The position numbers and the translations under genes were made by a program. DNA of 64,000 bases from Rhizomys pruinosus (taxonomy: Eukaryota > Chordata > Mammalia > Rodentia > Spalacidae). The notes under the pieces are model-generated. The model had not been told where the DNA came from. It saw nothing but the letters and a program-made list of their open reading frames with translations, and made no database searches. The DNA lies in assembly GCA_009823505.1 (NCBI GenBank), contig VZQC01006720.1, forward strand, positions 26,332 to 90,331, given 5' to 3'. Positions 1-10,494 of this stretch are shown piece after piece (positions within the stretch are counted from its first letter, which is position 1; each line of letters opens with the position of its first letter).

Positions 1-214
1 CCCCCCCATAGAACAAGGAGAAATATGACGATGATGATGTCATTTTCCAACTGTAAATTGGAGACAACTATTATAGAGGTAATCTCTTATAAAACCGGTA
101 AAAATGCCTTCTTTAATTGACTAATAGACATAAGAACTGTGAAAAGGATTATACTCTGTTCAGAACCAAATATAATACTAAAGTCCTTGGGCTATGCACT
201 TAGGCAAAGTATAT

Positions 215-1043
215 TAATGCAGGAGCTCTGACATCAGCAATGGATTGTTCTACCAGGGGGATGTTGGCCAGGGGATCCAAGGCCCCACAAAAGGTAAGGG
301 CTCCTTGCCCCTAAGTTGGGATACCTGCAGGAGGAGAGGCGATAAGACCCTGCTGCCGAAGACCTGACGTTAACATGGGAGGGATGTATTGAGACCGCAC
401 ATGCAAGGGTACAGATGGCCTCTGGAATGCCAGAGAGTGTTCCCAAAGGCCACTAAACCAATAAAGCAAATACGGGTCTCCCTGAGTCAAGCAAGACTCC
501 ACCATCAGCACCAGCTACACTTCACCTGCCTGGAAATACTGTGCAGCAGAGGCAGCCATGTGCCTGTATATCCCAAATCTAATTGGCTGTTGGCTCTCTC
601 CTTGGAGGAATAACCCATGGCTGATGCCACAAGCCTACATCCTCTACAGGTTAGGAGATGTCATAAGCCACAGTAAGACCCTGTTATATTTATCAGGGGG
701 TAAAAATGTAATTCATGAATTAACATATCATCCAAACATATGTGTCTATGCCAAAGTAACCTACCATAACTATTAGTGCTGCTTAAATACCTATATATCT
801 AATTGCTTGTGCTTCATTAGTAGGATCGAAAGGTTACTCCTGAACAAACTGTCAGCCCATGAAAGGAAACAGCCAGAATTGACCAGAATCCAAGTCAACA
901 GCTCCAGAGAGAGAGGACAGTTTTACTTCTCATCCACCTGTGCCCCTTTTCTAAGCCTAGGGAACAATCTGCGGAAGAGGGGGCGTGGTAGAATGTAAAG
1001 GCTGCGATTGGGGTGAACGGTGAAACTACAGCGATGTAGTCTG
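215..1043 (+). mobile_element. Degenerate LTR-retroelement internal fragment (plus-strand copy)
   Basis: Aligns by eye, in reverse complement, to 24,960-25,330 and 29,860-30,620. For example, the segment at 415-450, ending in a match to CCAAAGGCCACT, and the segment near 560-610, including CTTTGGAGGAATAAC-like sequence, recur on the minus strand there. It is cut at 1043 by a short retroposon. No open coding frame. It belongs to the same family as the copies at 18.8, 24.2 and 29.3 kb. Confidence 0.6.
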
Positions 1044-1376
1044 GACACTCATTTGATCAACTTGATTGAACAAACAACCTGTCAACCCCCACTGAATGGT
1101 GGGACTGTGGGGGTTTGGGCACAACAGTCTGTAGATTGGTTTTGCACGAAGGATGCTTATACTCATGGATTATCACTTATAGCTAAAAAATGAAAAAAAA
1201 AAAACCTGAAAGATGCAGGACAGTTATGGCAGAGTACATGATCTGGGATGGGGTGGGGGTGGGGGGGAAGGGAAAGGGAAATGTGCCTGATCTGAATTGG
1301 AAAATGATGTACAAAATGCACAAACCATCAATAAAAATTAAATTAAAAAAAGAAAGACATTTAAAAAATAAATAAA
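1044..1376 (+). mobile_element. Short retroposon: unique head joined to L1 3'-UTR tail (copy 1)
   Basis: About 330 bases. The first roughly 140 bases (from GACACTCATTTGATC) do not match the 3' regions of the other L1s here. From about 1185 it matches the L1 3' UTR, including AGATGCAGGACAGTTATGGC and the G-rich tract at 1245-1280, ending in an A-rich tail and (AAAT)n. A second copy with the same 5' end lies on the minus strand at 19,792-20,101. Confidence 0.55.
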
Positions 1377-1377
1377 A

Positions 1378-1424
<47 letters not shown>

Positions 1425-1425
1425 A
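1372..1425. repeat. (AAAT)n microsatellite
   Basis: About 13 tandem AAAT units growing out of the A-rich tail of the retroposon just upstream, a common origin for such arrays. Confidence 0.95.
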
Positions 1426-1429
1426 AATA

Positions 1430-2939
1430 AAGTTTGTTTCCCAAGTTAATCACATACAGTAACCCAAAATAGCATGGGTGAAATTGATGAAATCTGTGGC
1501 TTGGGTTTCTTACCCACTTCCCCATGTCTATGTTGGGAGATTGCCTCCAACACACATAGAGCTTGTGCACACTATTACTATTTCTGTGAGTTCACTGGAG
1601 TAACCTCAGCTGTCTGTAAAGTTGTTTCCACATGGTCTTCTACAACCTCTGCCTCTTAGAATTTCATGCATGAATTCCTGTGGCACTCTATGAGGGATTT
1701 GCAGATAGGACATGATCTATTGTATGAAATCCTCAAAGATTCAATAAAAATAGACTTAAAAAAATAAAAAGCATCAGAGAGCTAAATTCCCAGGAGACTT
1801 ATTTGTAGGGCTTTGGTTACTTTTTAAAGGAATATGTTCCTAAAGAATGGGACAATTCTAGTCTGCTGTTTAGGATTTTGCCTGCATCACATTAGAAAAC
1901 CAGCCTGGTGTGGGCTAATTACATGGGATTTTGTGCCATTTCTCTGACAAGAAATTTTGGATTCTGTAAGTTTTCTGTTAGGATCTAGAAGTGCTAAGTC
2001 AACTAACATATCCCATATGAAAATAAAACAACAGAGGGCAAATATCTAACTTGCCCCTGGAATTGAGAATAACCTGCCCCTTCATTTTGGATTGCTTTTT
2101 CTGAGTAGAAGGGCATGGCTAATTCAAAAAATTTTAAAGATATAGACAAAAAAATTTAAAGATATAGACAAAAAATTAAAAGATATAGACAAGAGTTTAC
2201 AAGCCAAATAACAAGCAACTGGAATACTTCACAGGTTTACTTAATGCAGGGTAATAATTTGGAAAGAATAAACATCAAAGGGCTTTAATATATTTAAGAT
2301 AATTGAGGTTAACCAAAATGTGAGAGTCTGTATAAGGATGATTCATTTAATTAAGCTATAAAATCATCATAACACATTATTATTGCTTTATAATTCTTGT
2401 CTCTTTATAGGGTTAGGTAATCCACACAATACATATGTATAAGTAGATTTCAATACATACAAGTGTAAGTTTCTATGAGATTTTAATAAGGTTACCATTT
2501 ACTTAAAATTTACAGATAAATATATTTATCAAAGACTTCTATGTTAAATCTTGGAGTATAAACTATATTCTCCATGAAAAAAAATACAGAAAATACCAAA
2601 CTATAAAATACAGTATTCCTGATTGGCTGAACTTGAATGTTACTCAGTATTGAGGAATAAATGAACAAAGTTAACAAATCACACCTGGAAGAGAGATGAA
2701 TATTTTGCATTAAGGGGTAATTGAATTATAAAATGTATTTTTTAGTTGCTCAGAGAAAATTATAAATGCCTTTGTATTAGGAAAATTTAAATTTTAAGTG
2801 CATAGCAGATGGGTTTTCCTCAATGTAAAAATGTGCAATGTACATCCATTTGGTAAATGTTGAGGTGTGCTGTTATTGGAATGGTAAGGTACCTGATTAT
2901 ATTACTTTCCCTGTGGCAACAAAATGCATGTTAAAAAAA
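1430..2939. other. Unassigned AT-rich spacer
   Basis: No gene seen. Sequence around 1560-1770, ending in AATAAA and an A-rich run, may be an old retroposon 3' end, but I cannot classify it. A 17-base motif, AAAAATTTAAAGATATAGAC and variants, is repeated three times at about 2128-2190. Confidence 0.4.
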
Positions 2940-3289
2940 ACTCTTAAGTTTGAGTACAGGATGCATGCCAACTCAATCAGACAAGGGCCCAGAATGATGC
3001 AAGGGAAATGGGCAGCAGGCTGACCCTGGAAAGCAAACTGTTGGAAACTGATTACAGCTGGTGGAGGGAGGGTAGACCTTGCTTAAGATCTCTAGATAGG
3101 CTGACTAGACTCCAGGGGATGAACTTGCTCAGGTGGGACTTAACCTGTATGACAGAATACAAAAGACCCAGTATGGTGGGGTGTGGGACATGGGTGGGGG
3201 AGACAGGTCTAAATTTGATTAGGAGCTGTTGTATGAAGTGTGAAAAAGCTCAATAAAATTACTTTTAAAATAGTGCCTAGCAGGGGCTG

Positions 3290-3480
3290 GCTACTCTTGC
3301 AGAAAACCTGGGTTTGGTTTCCAGCATCCATACGGCAGATAACAATCATGCATAACTCTAGTTCCAAGGGATCTGATACCCTCCTCTGTCATCTGTGTGA
3401 ACTGTACAACTAGGGTGCACTTACATACATGCAGGAAATAAATGTGTACATATATAATAAAAATTATAAATAAAACACCT
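3290..3480 (+). mobile_element. Old B2 SINE, unit 1
   Basis: Diverged B2: GGGGCTGG head, TACTCTTGCAGA, CATCCATACGGCAG and an A-rich tail, with part of the head deleted. Its orthologue lies at 12,856-13,085, so it predates the duplication. It lacks the internal duplication of the young B2 copies. Confidence 0.7.
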
Positions 3481-4084
3481 AGCACACTCAGAAGAGCAGG
3501 ATACGCCCAGGAAAGATTTCTCAGACCTGATTAATTTTTTTCTGGATTTTACTTCATCTCTGCTAAAAATTGTGAAATTCCTACAAGCAAACTTAAAGTG
3601 AAACAAAAATTTCCTCATCCCAGTTCTAGTTAAAACAACAAACAAACCATTTCCTTTCATCAATTACTATTTCTCAGCTTTGTACTAAAGCAACAAGCAA
3701 TATACTCCTGATTCAGCTCAGTGGATAAGAAAATCACAGCAAAAGATTTTAAAAATCTAGGAAAGCACATTTGAATGCAGACATTTTGTAACGGGAGACT
3801 TAAAATGACCATGAAAAGCTTGGCCAGTCTATTTAATTTGAATTCTACTCACCATCCAGTCCACACTGTATTTGCCTTTCTTTGTAGCTTTTGTGACTTT
3901 CTCAATAACTAGTAAATTTACTTTTCTCTTTGTGTGGCCTCTTTCTGTGTGTCATAACTAGAAGGAAGAGCTACAATTGAATGATTGCTGTGTCCTTATT
4001 CTTTCTTGTATGCCCATTGCTTTGAAAGATGAGTTCTACTTATTCGTGGGTTATTTGTGGTTTCAGGTACAGAGCTGATAAATA

Positions 4085-5023
4085 TTAGTGCTCAATTGAT
4101 GATAAATTTTTTTTGGTGAAGTCCTTGAGTGCCTCTTTGACCTGCTGGTTCCTTAATGTGTAGATAAAGGGATTCAGCATGGGAGCAACAGAGGTGTTAA
4201 GCACAGCTACCCCTTTTCTTAGAGCAACACCCTCTCCTGCAGATGTTTTTACATGCATGAAAATGCAACTTCCATAGGAAATGGAAACCACAATCATATG
4301 GGAAGAACATGTAGAAAAGGCTTTTTTCCTTTGCTGGGTGGAAGGGATCTTCAGAATTGTTCTCAGGATAAGTGTATAGGAGAGAACCACCAAGGCCAGA
4401 GTTACTATGAGTGTGAGCACTGCTAGGAAGAATGCCACCAGCTCTAGAACTTTTGTGTCTGTGCAAGAAATCTGCAATATGGGGGATGAGTCACAGGTGA
4501 AGTGGTCAATGATGTTAGAGTCACAGAATTCCAGCTGCAGTCCCAAAATCCCTGGGGAGAAAATGATGAGAAAACCAGCTGACCAAGAAGCAATCACAAG
4601 ACGATGGCAAAATTTGTTGTTCATGATAGCTGTGTAGTGGAGAGGTTTGCAGATAGCCACATAGCGATCATAAGACATTGCAGCCAGAAGAAAAAATTCT
4701 GTTGATCCCAGAAGGATCAGGAAAAACACTTGTGTCAGGCAAGCATTATAGGAAGTACGTGTGCTCCCTGTAGCAATGCTAATCAGAAATCGAGGGATGC
4801 AAACTGTTGTAAATGAAATTTCTAAGAAAGAGAAATTTCTGAGGAAGAAATACATGGGAGTTTTCAAGTGAACATCTGATAGTGTTAACATAATGATGGT
4901 TATGTTTCCACTTACACTTAGTAAGTATGTGATCAACATAAAGAAGAATATCACAACCTGTAACTCCGGGTCATCTGTAAGTCCCAGAAGAATAAATTCT
5001 GTAATTGATGTCCTATTTGGCAT
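4085..5023 (-). CDS. Olfactory receptor, OR6C type (copy 1 of duplicated pair)
   Basis: Single-exon odorant receptor of 312 residues, the usual length for class II receptors; it would sit in the ciliary membrane of olfactory neurons and signal through the olfactory G protein. Seen in the translation: N-glycosylation site NRT at 3-5; the OR6C-like opening [10 protein letters not shown] at 10-19; GN at 39-40 in TM1; LKTPMYFFL at 53-61; Cys95 before TM3; [10 protein letters not shown] at 116-125; Cys167, Cys177 and Cys187 in the second extracellular loop; SY at 215-216 in TM5; KAFSTCSSH at 234-242 before TM6; PMLNPFIY at 281-288 in TM7. All family hallmarks are present with no frameshift, so it looks functional. 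A candidate splice acceptor lies 25 bases upstream of the ATG. Its closest relative is the gene at 13706-14632. Assignment to OR6C is from remembered family sequence features; the exact orthologue is not determined. Ligand unknown. Confidence 0.95.
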   Translation of the reverse strand: MPNRTSITEFILLGLTDDPELQVVIFFFMLITYLLSVSGNITIIMLTLSDVHLKTPMYFFLRNFSFLEISFTTVCIPRFLISIATGSTRTSYNACLTQVFFLILLGSTEFFLLAAMSYDRYVAICKPLHYTAIMNNKFCHRLVIASWSAGFLIIFSPGILGLQLEFCDSNIIDHFTCDSSPILQISCTDTKVLELVAFFLAVLTLIVTLALVVLSYTLILRTILKIPSTQQRKKAFSTCSSHMIVVSISYGSCIFMHVKTSAGEGVALRKGVAVLNTSVAPMLNPFIYTLRNQQVKEALKDFTKKNLSSIEH

Positions 5024-5050
5024 GGCTAGGCTCTTAATTTAAACATGTCT
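5024..5050 (-). promoter_or_regulatory. Predicted 5' leader: splice acceptor and 6-codon uORF of receptor copy 1
   Basis: Read on the minus strand, a pyrimidine-rich stretch ends in CCATAG (AG at 5050-5049), a plausible 3' splice site. The exon would start at 5048. Two bases into it, an ATG (5046-5044) opens an ORF of six codons ending in TAG (5028-5026), two bases before the receptor ATG. Receptor coding exons are commonly joined to upstream non-coding exons by an acceptor close to the ATG. The acceptor and uORF are inferred from sequence only. Confidence 0.5.
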
Positions 5051-5454
5051 ATGGATTAAAGGAACAATGTCAATCCTTGATATGATTTCAAATACATTTA
5101 TAATGTTCTCACTTGACATAAAGGAAGCCTTTACTTGATGTCTTTAACAAGAAGTGACAAAAATAGATATCCATCAGAACTGAAAATTAATATTGGGCTT
5201 TGGGAGAGAAAGGAGGATTGATCTGTTTTAAGGAACATTAAAAATTATTAAAAATAAATTTCAAAAGCATATGGCTATAATGTCCAATATTCACTTGTCA
5301 TTAGAAAGCTTATTCTTGTGTCAAAATTCAATTTTATCTTATGTACACCATCTTGACCTTCAATTCTGTAACCTCCTGCCTCAGACCACCATGTGAAAGT
5401 ATAGGCATGTGTGGTTTTAGCAAGAAAAACTTTTTTCTTTGTTTTGTCTTTTTA

Positions 5455-5607
5455 GCAAAAATATTTTTTTCTTTGTTATAACTTTATAACCTGATTATAG
5501 TTGGTATTAAAAATTAGTATTTAGTTAACTCTTGAGGCTCAACTGTTTTCTATGCATCTATTCTTCAGAATTAATGTTTTAACAGATTGTTATAACAGCA
5601 GTAGCAT
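5455..5607. repeat. Direct repeat, left copy (about 130 bases)
   Basis: Near-identical to 6,818-6,946 (CTTTATAACCTGATTAT through AACAGNAGTAGCATG). The left copy sits inside a B1-like sequence, so it appears to be the inserted one. Unit 2 has only one junction of this sequence, near 15,340. Confidence 0.8.
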
Positions 5608-5725
5608 GTCTCTGTTGGGGATATGGTGTAGAACTCACTATGCAGTCCAGGCAAACCTCAAAGTTGAGATGGCTCACTCAGCCTCCCTAGTGCTGGGATT
5701 CCAGAAGTACCCAACCACATCCAAC
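5600..5725 (-). mobile_element. B1 SINE, diverged
   Basis: Antisense B1 body: TCTCTGTTGGGGATATGG, ACTCACTATGCAGTCCAGGC, CTCCCTAGTGCTGGGATT. Only a short stub of it is present in unit 2. Confidence 0.65.
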
Positions 5726-6204
5726 ATTCTCAATGATTAAGTCCTTAAATTCATAGAAAATAATCTTGCAGAAAAGATTATGTTAAAAGAGGTTGATTGT
5801 CATCTATTTTCCATCATCATATAAAACTGGCCTTATTCTTCTCTGAAGTTGACACAAACACAGTGTCAGCCTTTATTAATAAACTAGGTAAGAACATGAA
5901 AGTTTCTTTTTCAGTTCTCAAATATGATTAGTCATATAAAAATGAAATATATAAGATTAGTCCCATTAAAATTAAATATCAAATGTTTTCCTGACATCAC
6001 TTATCTGCCTTTTTTGGAAAAAGAATAAACTGATAAACTTTTTTAGAATATGTCAAGAAAAGGAAATAAATACAAGGAAGATGGCAGAGATTGAAGTAAT
6101 ATAGCATAAATAATAACAGCATAAAATATAGCAATTATTATCATCATTATTGCATCAAAGCTCAATATAACCTTCACTCTATGCTAAAAAATCTCCTACT
6201 ACAA

Positions 6205-6365
6205 ACTTTTTTTAAAAATCTTTTTGAGATGGAATTCAGAGAGGGTCTCTCAGTTCCAGCTGCCCTGGAACTCCATGTGAAGACCAGGCTGGCCTTGAAC
6301 TCTTAGAGATTCACCTGCCTCTGCTTCCAGAGTCCTGGGATTAAAGACATGCATCACAAAGCCTC
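6205..6365 (-). mobile_element. B1 SINE
   Basis: Antisense B1: CTTTTTGAGATGG, GCTGCCCTGGAACTCC, ACCAGGCTGGCCTTGAACTC, CTGGGATTAAAGACATGC. Present in unit 1 only. Confidence 0.85.
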
Positions 6366-6382
6366 CAAAAAGGGACTAATTT

Positions 6383-6630
6383 TTTTTTTGTATTAATTTT
6401 ATTTATTTCTGTACGTGTATGAATGTACTGTCTGCATGCAGGTTTGTGCACCCGTGACGTGCAATGCCGCGGAGGTCAGAAGAGGGTGTCGGATTCCCCT
6501 GGAACTGGAGTTCTCCTGGAATTGGAGTTTCAGACGGTTCTTGGCCGCCATGTGGGTGCTGGGGATCGAACCCGGGTCCTCTGTAAGAGCGGCCGGCGCT
6601 CTTAACCGCTAGGCCATCTCTCCAGCCCCC
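6383..6630 (-). mobile_element. Young B2 SINE with target-site duplication
   Basis: Full-length B2 in antisense, with the poly(T) on the left and the head at the right. The internal pair of TCCAGTTCCAGG-type repeats is present. Flanked by the target duplication GGGACTAATTT at 6372-6382 and 6631-6641. Absent from unit 2, so younger than the duplication or lost there. Confidence 0.95.
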
Positions 6631-6817
6631 GGGACTAATTTTATAGATGAGAGAACTGAAGATAATCAAGCCACATACCAACCTATAGTCACATCCCAGT
6701 GTCTACAGAAAGAGTAGCATCTAAGATTGTATGCTACTATCTCACAAACAAAGTTCAAAATAGAGGAGCCTTCAGTTTTACATGATGGATGAAATTTAAC
6801 TCATACTTGAATAATAA

Positions 6818-6946
6818 CTTTATAACCTGATTATTGCTAGTATTAAAAATTAGTAATTAGTTAACTCTTGAGGCTCAACTCTGTATCCATGCATCTATTC
6901 TTCAGAGTTAATGTTTTAACAGATTGTTATAACAGTAGTAGCATGG
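6818..6946. repeat. Direct repeat, right copy (about 130 bases)
   Basis: Partner of 5,455-5,607. Its flanking sequence (TAGCATGGGTCAAGAAAATG) is shared with unit 2 at 15,345, so this copy is in the ancestral position. Confidence 0.8.
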
Positions 6947-8769
6947 GTCAAGAAAATGAGAGTTTTAGATATTGAAAATATTAGAATTCCAATGATTTGG
7001 ATACTCAGCCTCTTGAAAATAAATTTTAGAATCACATAGTGTGTTGTACTGCTGTCGGTTCTAAGAAGAAAAAACCTCAGCTCAGTTATTCTCAACTGAG
7101 CCATGAGAGTAGTCTGAATTAACAAACATAGTTAAAGTGCATGGTGCTATGAAAGGTGCAGATGACACTGAAATGGTTTACCATGCCCCTGTCTGTTTGT
7201 GTTGTATTAATATCACGGAGGCATAACTAAGAAAAGGTTGATTTTCTGTGGCAGATAATGGGGATATTTTACCCAGCTGTAACAAATTTATGAGGATCTA
7301 GGAAGAAAAGAAAATGATGCAAGAGTTAACAAAATGATATATCATCACATACCAAAGAGATTTATTATAAAGAATTATTACTTAGAATGATAATTAACAT
7401 TATTGATATATGAAAAAATGTACTCACTTTTAGGCTAGTCCAGGCATAATTTAAACCTAGTTTTCTGATTGTCTAAAAGTTTTAAAAGCTATTTAGATAG
7501 AATAAGGGTTTTTCCATGTTTTATAATTTTAGCCAAATTAAGACATTTCTGTACAACCCACTTATGAAAATTTAAAAGACTTATCTAGATAGCACTCATG
7601 AAAACTCATTCACTTCTCAATCCAATGGCCAATAGTTGAGGATAAGAATTACCCATTTACTATATTCTAATTTTTTTATTTAAAAGCTATCAGTCTCATA
7701 ACTTTTCTGACGTTTTTCAATGGTACAGATTTCCCCCCCAAAGCCTTTTGTTGAGTGGAACAGAAACATTTTGTGTGTCTATGAATATAATATTTGAAGA
7801 GTTTGTTCTGGAGGGAAATAAAATATACACATTCCTGGAGACAGGAAAACTAGTTCATCTACAACTACTTAATTTTGGCAACACTGCAATCAGTTCCTTT
7901 GGGAACCATTAGCTTCTGGAGAATACAGATTTTCTTCTATAATGCCGAAAATCATATGAAGCAAAGGGAAAGACTGATGAAACAATGATGTTTTTGCTAA
8001 GTGGCTCAAATTTTCCTTCCAATTGCTATTTGAACTAGAGATTCACTTTGGCTCTCTAGTAATTATCAATGAGCAAATAAGAAGTACGAATTGGAGTACT
8101 TTGTGGCCTGAAAGAAATGCTATCTAGAGATTTCATAGCACAAATAATGAAGAAGAACTATTTTTCAGGGAGAACTTGAAACTCTTTGAAAAAGACTTGT
8201 ACTCTAGTGTAATTAATTAACTAATTATTACAAATTCCTCAAAATATATGCATGATGCTTGAGCATTTACAGAGGATAGAAGACAAGCATAGACAGTGAT
8301 TATGTTATAGTTTACTTTGATAAAAGACATTGGCATAATTAAATCCAGGCTTTTAGCTAATGTAAAACTAGCTCAAAACACTACATGTTAACTTGAATAA
8401 CAAGGACCATATATATGATCCAATAACAAAGCCAGAAGTCACCCGTAGAGCAAACAATGCTCTCCTAACATCAATCCACATGAATGCTAACAGCTTAAGT
8501 CTAAAATAGCTACCTGTTGTACTAAGGTCATCTGTAGACTCCCTTGATGTTTGACATTAGAAATGTTACCTACCAAGTGAAGTAAAAATAGGAAACATGA
8601 GAGTGAAGACATCCTGTGCAAGGATGTTGAACACAGTAGTGGACGCAGAAATAGAACAATCTGAATACTGCTTTACATAAAATGTTCTTTCTTATGTTGA
8701 GCTAATTTATTAACCATTAAAAGCTGACACCTTTTGGGACCAAATTCTTACAGGACTGCATTACCTGCT
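6947..8769. other. Non-coding spacer shared by both duplication units
   Basis: Aligns to about 15,345-17,095 with scattered substitutions and indels. No conserved ORF, RNA gene or recognised repeat seen. Confidence 0.6.
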
Positions 8770-9345
8770 GATGTGCTAGGGAGTAATAAGAGAAGCCAGC
8801 AGAGGTGGCAAACATGCCTATACTCTTAGTTAAAGCCACTCCTTCCTTTGCAGAAGTTTTGACATGCATGAAAATGCACCTCCCTAACAAATAGAGAGAA
8901 CAAGCATGGGCAGGGAGCAGGTAGAAAAGGACATCTTCCTTTACTCAAGAAGACAAGATTCAAAGAATTTTCTTAACGATGAACACCTAGAACAAAATTA
9001 CTTAGGTTAAAGTTATATGACAGTGGCTATGATCTGGAAGAATCCCAAGAGCTCGAGGAAAGTTTTGTCTGTGCAGAAGATAAACAGAATGGGAGAGGAG
9101 TGACCTGTGAAGTGCTCATTGATGTTGATGTCACAGAAGTTCAGCTGAAATCCCATGATCACAGGTGGAAAAACAATGAGAAATCCAGCCATCTGACAGC
9201 TAATTACAGGCTGTCTCCAGATATTGCTGTTGGTTATTGTGGGTAGTGCAATGGCTTACAGATAACCACAAAATACAGTTGAATCCAGGAATATGATGAG
9301 AAGCACCTCAGCTATGCGAATTCTGTAATGTTTGGCACATTACTA
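8770..9345 (-). pseudogene. Olfactory receptor pseudogene remnant, unit 1
   Basis: Minus-strand remnant of an OR6C-like receptor, recognised by alignment by eye to the intact gene nearby. The segments corresponding to TM6 to loop 3, TM5, loop 2 (the cysteine-rich stretch around 9100-9165), TM4 and part of TM3 can be followed. The TM7 coding end is missing, about 35 bases covering the MSYDRY motif are deleted near 9270, and sequence before loop 1 is not recognisable. Many small indels break every frame. The same lesions are seen in the remnant at 17,100-17,960, so inactivation preceded the duplication. Confidence 0.75.
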
Positions 9346-9524
9346 TATATAAGTCACAAGTAAAAACACAAAAAATTTCAGTGTTACACCAATAAAATGA
9401 GCTCATTCACAGATTTCTAATTTATCAGTTTTTATCAATGATTTATGTGAAGTCTGTAAATAAAAATAAGATTCTGATTTGGAGACTACAACATAGCTAC
9501 ATTATCACATCAGCTACATTTTTT

Positions 9525-9955
9525 AAAATTTTTATTGAGCTTTCACGCATTTTGTACAACCTTTCCCCATCAAATTTAGATCCATCTCCCCATCCATGCC
9601 CCTACCCACTAGAAATCATGCATTCTGATGTACATCTTAAGTCCAGTCTTGCATGTTTTTCTTAGTCTTTCTTTTTAACTTTTTCAATGTAGAAGCTCAG
9701 TGTTTTGGTCAGATCTTTGAATGAATCTTTTGTTCTTGATGTTCCCTTTAATTTTATATTACTCCAAGATATGCATATACATTCCACACATATACCAAAA
9801 TGACCGCATATATGTATTTGGTGCTAGGATCCACAAATGAGGGACACTGTACATCATTTGTTTTTCTGGACTGTTTTACTTCACTTAGCATAATGGCTTC
9901 TAGGTCTATTCATTTACCTGCAAGTTTCATGATGTCATCTTTCTTTACATCTGCT
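9525..9955 (-). mobile_element. L1 3' end, inserted only in unit 1
   Basis: Antisense L1: 3' UTR (TTTTTATTGAGC, C-rich tract) followed by the reverse complement of the ORF2 3' end (GGCTTCTAGGTCTATTCATT). Imperfect target duplication ACATCAGCTA / ACATCTGCTA. Unit 2 has the empty site near 18,165. Confidence 0.85.

Positions 9956-9958
<3 letters not shown>

Positions 9959-9997
<39 letters not shown>
9959..9997. repeat. (TA)n microsatellite
   Basis: About 19 TA units at the right edge of the L1 insertion. The orthologous place in unit 2 carries (GATA)n. Confidence 0.97.
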
Positions 9998-9999
<2 letters not shown>

Positions 10000-10329
10000 T
10001 TCTTGTAATGAAAAACTAAATTAGCCACCAATTGTTACTGAATAATGAAAAAACACACTGGCAAACAAAAAGCTTGTATTGGGGATCTGACATAAATTAG
10101 TAGCTATTTGACAACTGAGCTATGTGGCCAGCCACTGGGAATTATTATTTAAACTGTTAAATGTCAGAGAAATATGTGATGTAAACAGCAGTGTCAAAAA
10201 TAAGTATTATATCATATTGGGTCTCACTTGTAAGTATCTTTTATAACTTCACCAAAATCAAATACTTGTCAAAGTAATATGAACTTGTAACATTTAAATA
10301 TGTAAAAAAAAAAAAAAGGATAGAAATTA

Positions 10330-10475
10330 AAGCTAGAGTGGTGACACACAGCTTTAATCCCAGCACTAGCAGGACAGAGGCAGGTGAATTTCTGTGAGAT
10401 TGAGGCTAGACTGATCTACACAGAAAGTTTGAGGCCAGCTCTGGCTACAGGGAGACGCTATCTCAAAAAGACCAA
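10330..10475 (+). mobile_element. B1 SINE, unit 1
   Basis: Sense B1 body (TTTAATCCCAGCACTAGC, GGCAGGTG, GAGGCCAGCTCTGGCTAC, CTATCTCAAAAAGACC). Its orthologue is at 18,550. Confidence 0.85.
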
Positions 10476-10494
10476 AACTCATGGAACGGGAAAC

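Larger units (their letters stand above)
2940..10490. repeat. Tandem segmental duplication, unit 1
   Basis: Collinear with 12,500-18,720 and containing in the same order an old SINE, an intact OR6C receptor, non-coding spacer, a receptor pseudogene and a B1. Most of it aligns by eye to unit 2 at roughly 85-98 percent identity. It carries private insertions: a B1 and a B2 near 6.2-6.6 kb, a 130-base direct repeat, and an L1 3' end at 9.53-9.95 kb. The ends are approximate. Confidence 0.85.

Noticed and set aside
4407..4637. 76-codon frame antisense to receptor copy 1, also present antisense to copy 2
   Set aside because: Its conservation simply follows from the receptor coding strand; no start context or domain.
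6415..6612. Recurrent 60-70 codon frames (reading like CMQVCAPV) at many sites
   Set aside because: They are frames across B2 SINEs, not genes; the same peptide recurs wherever a B2 lies.
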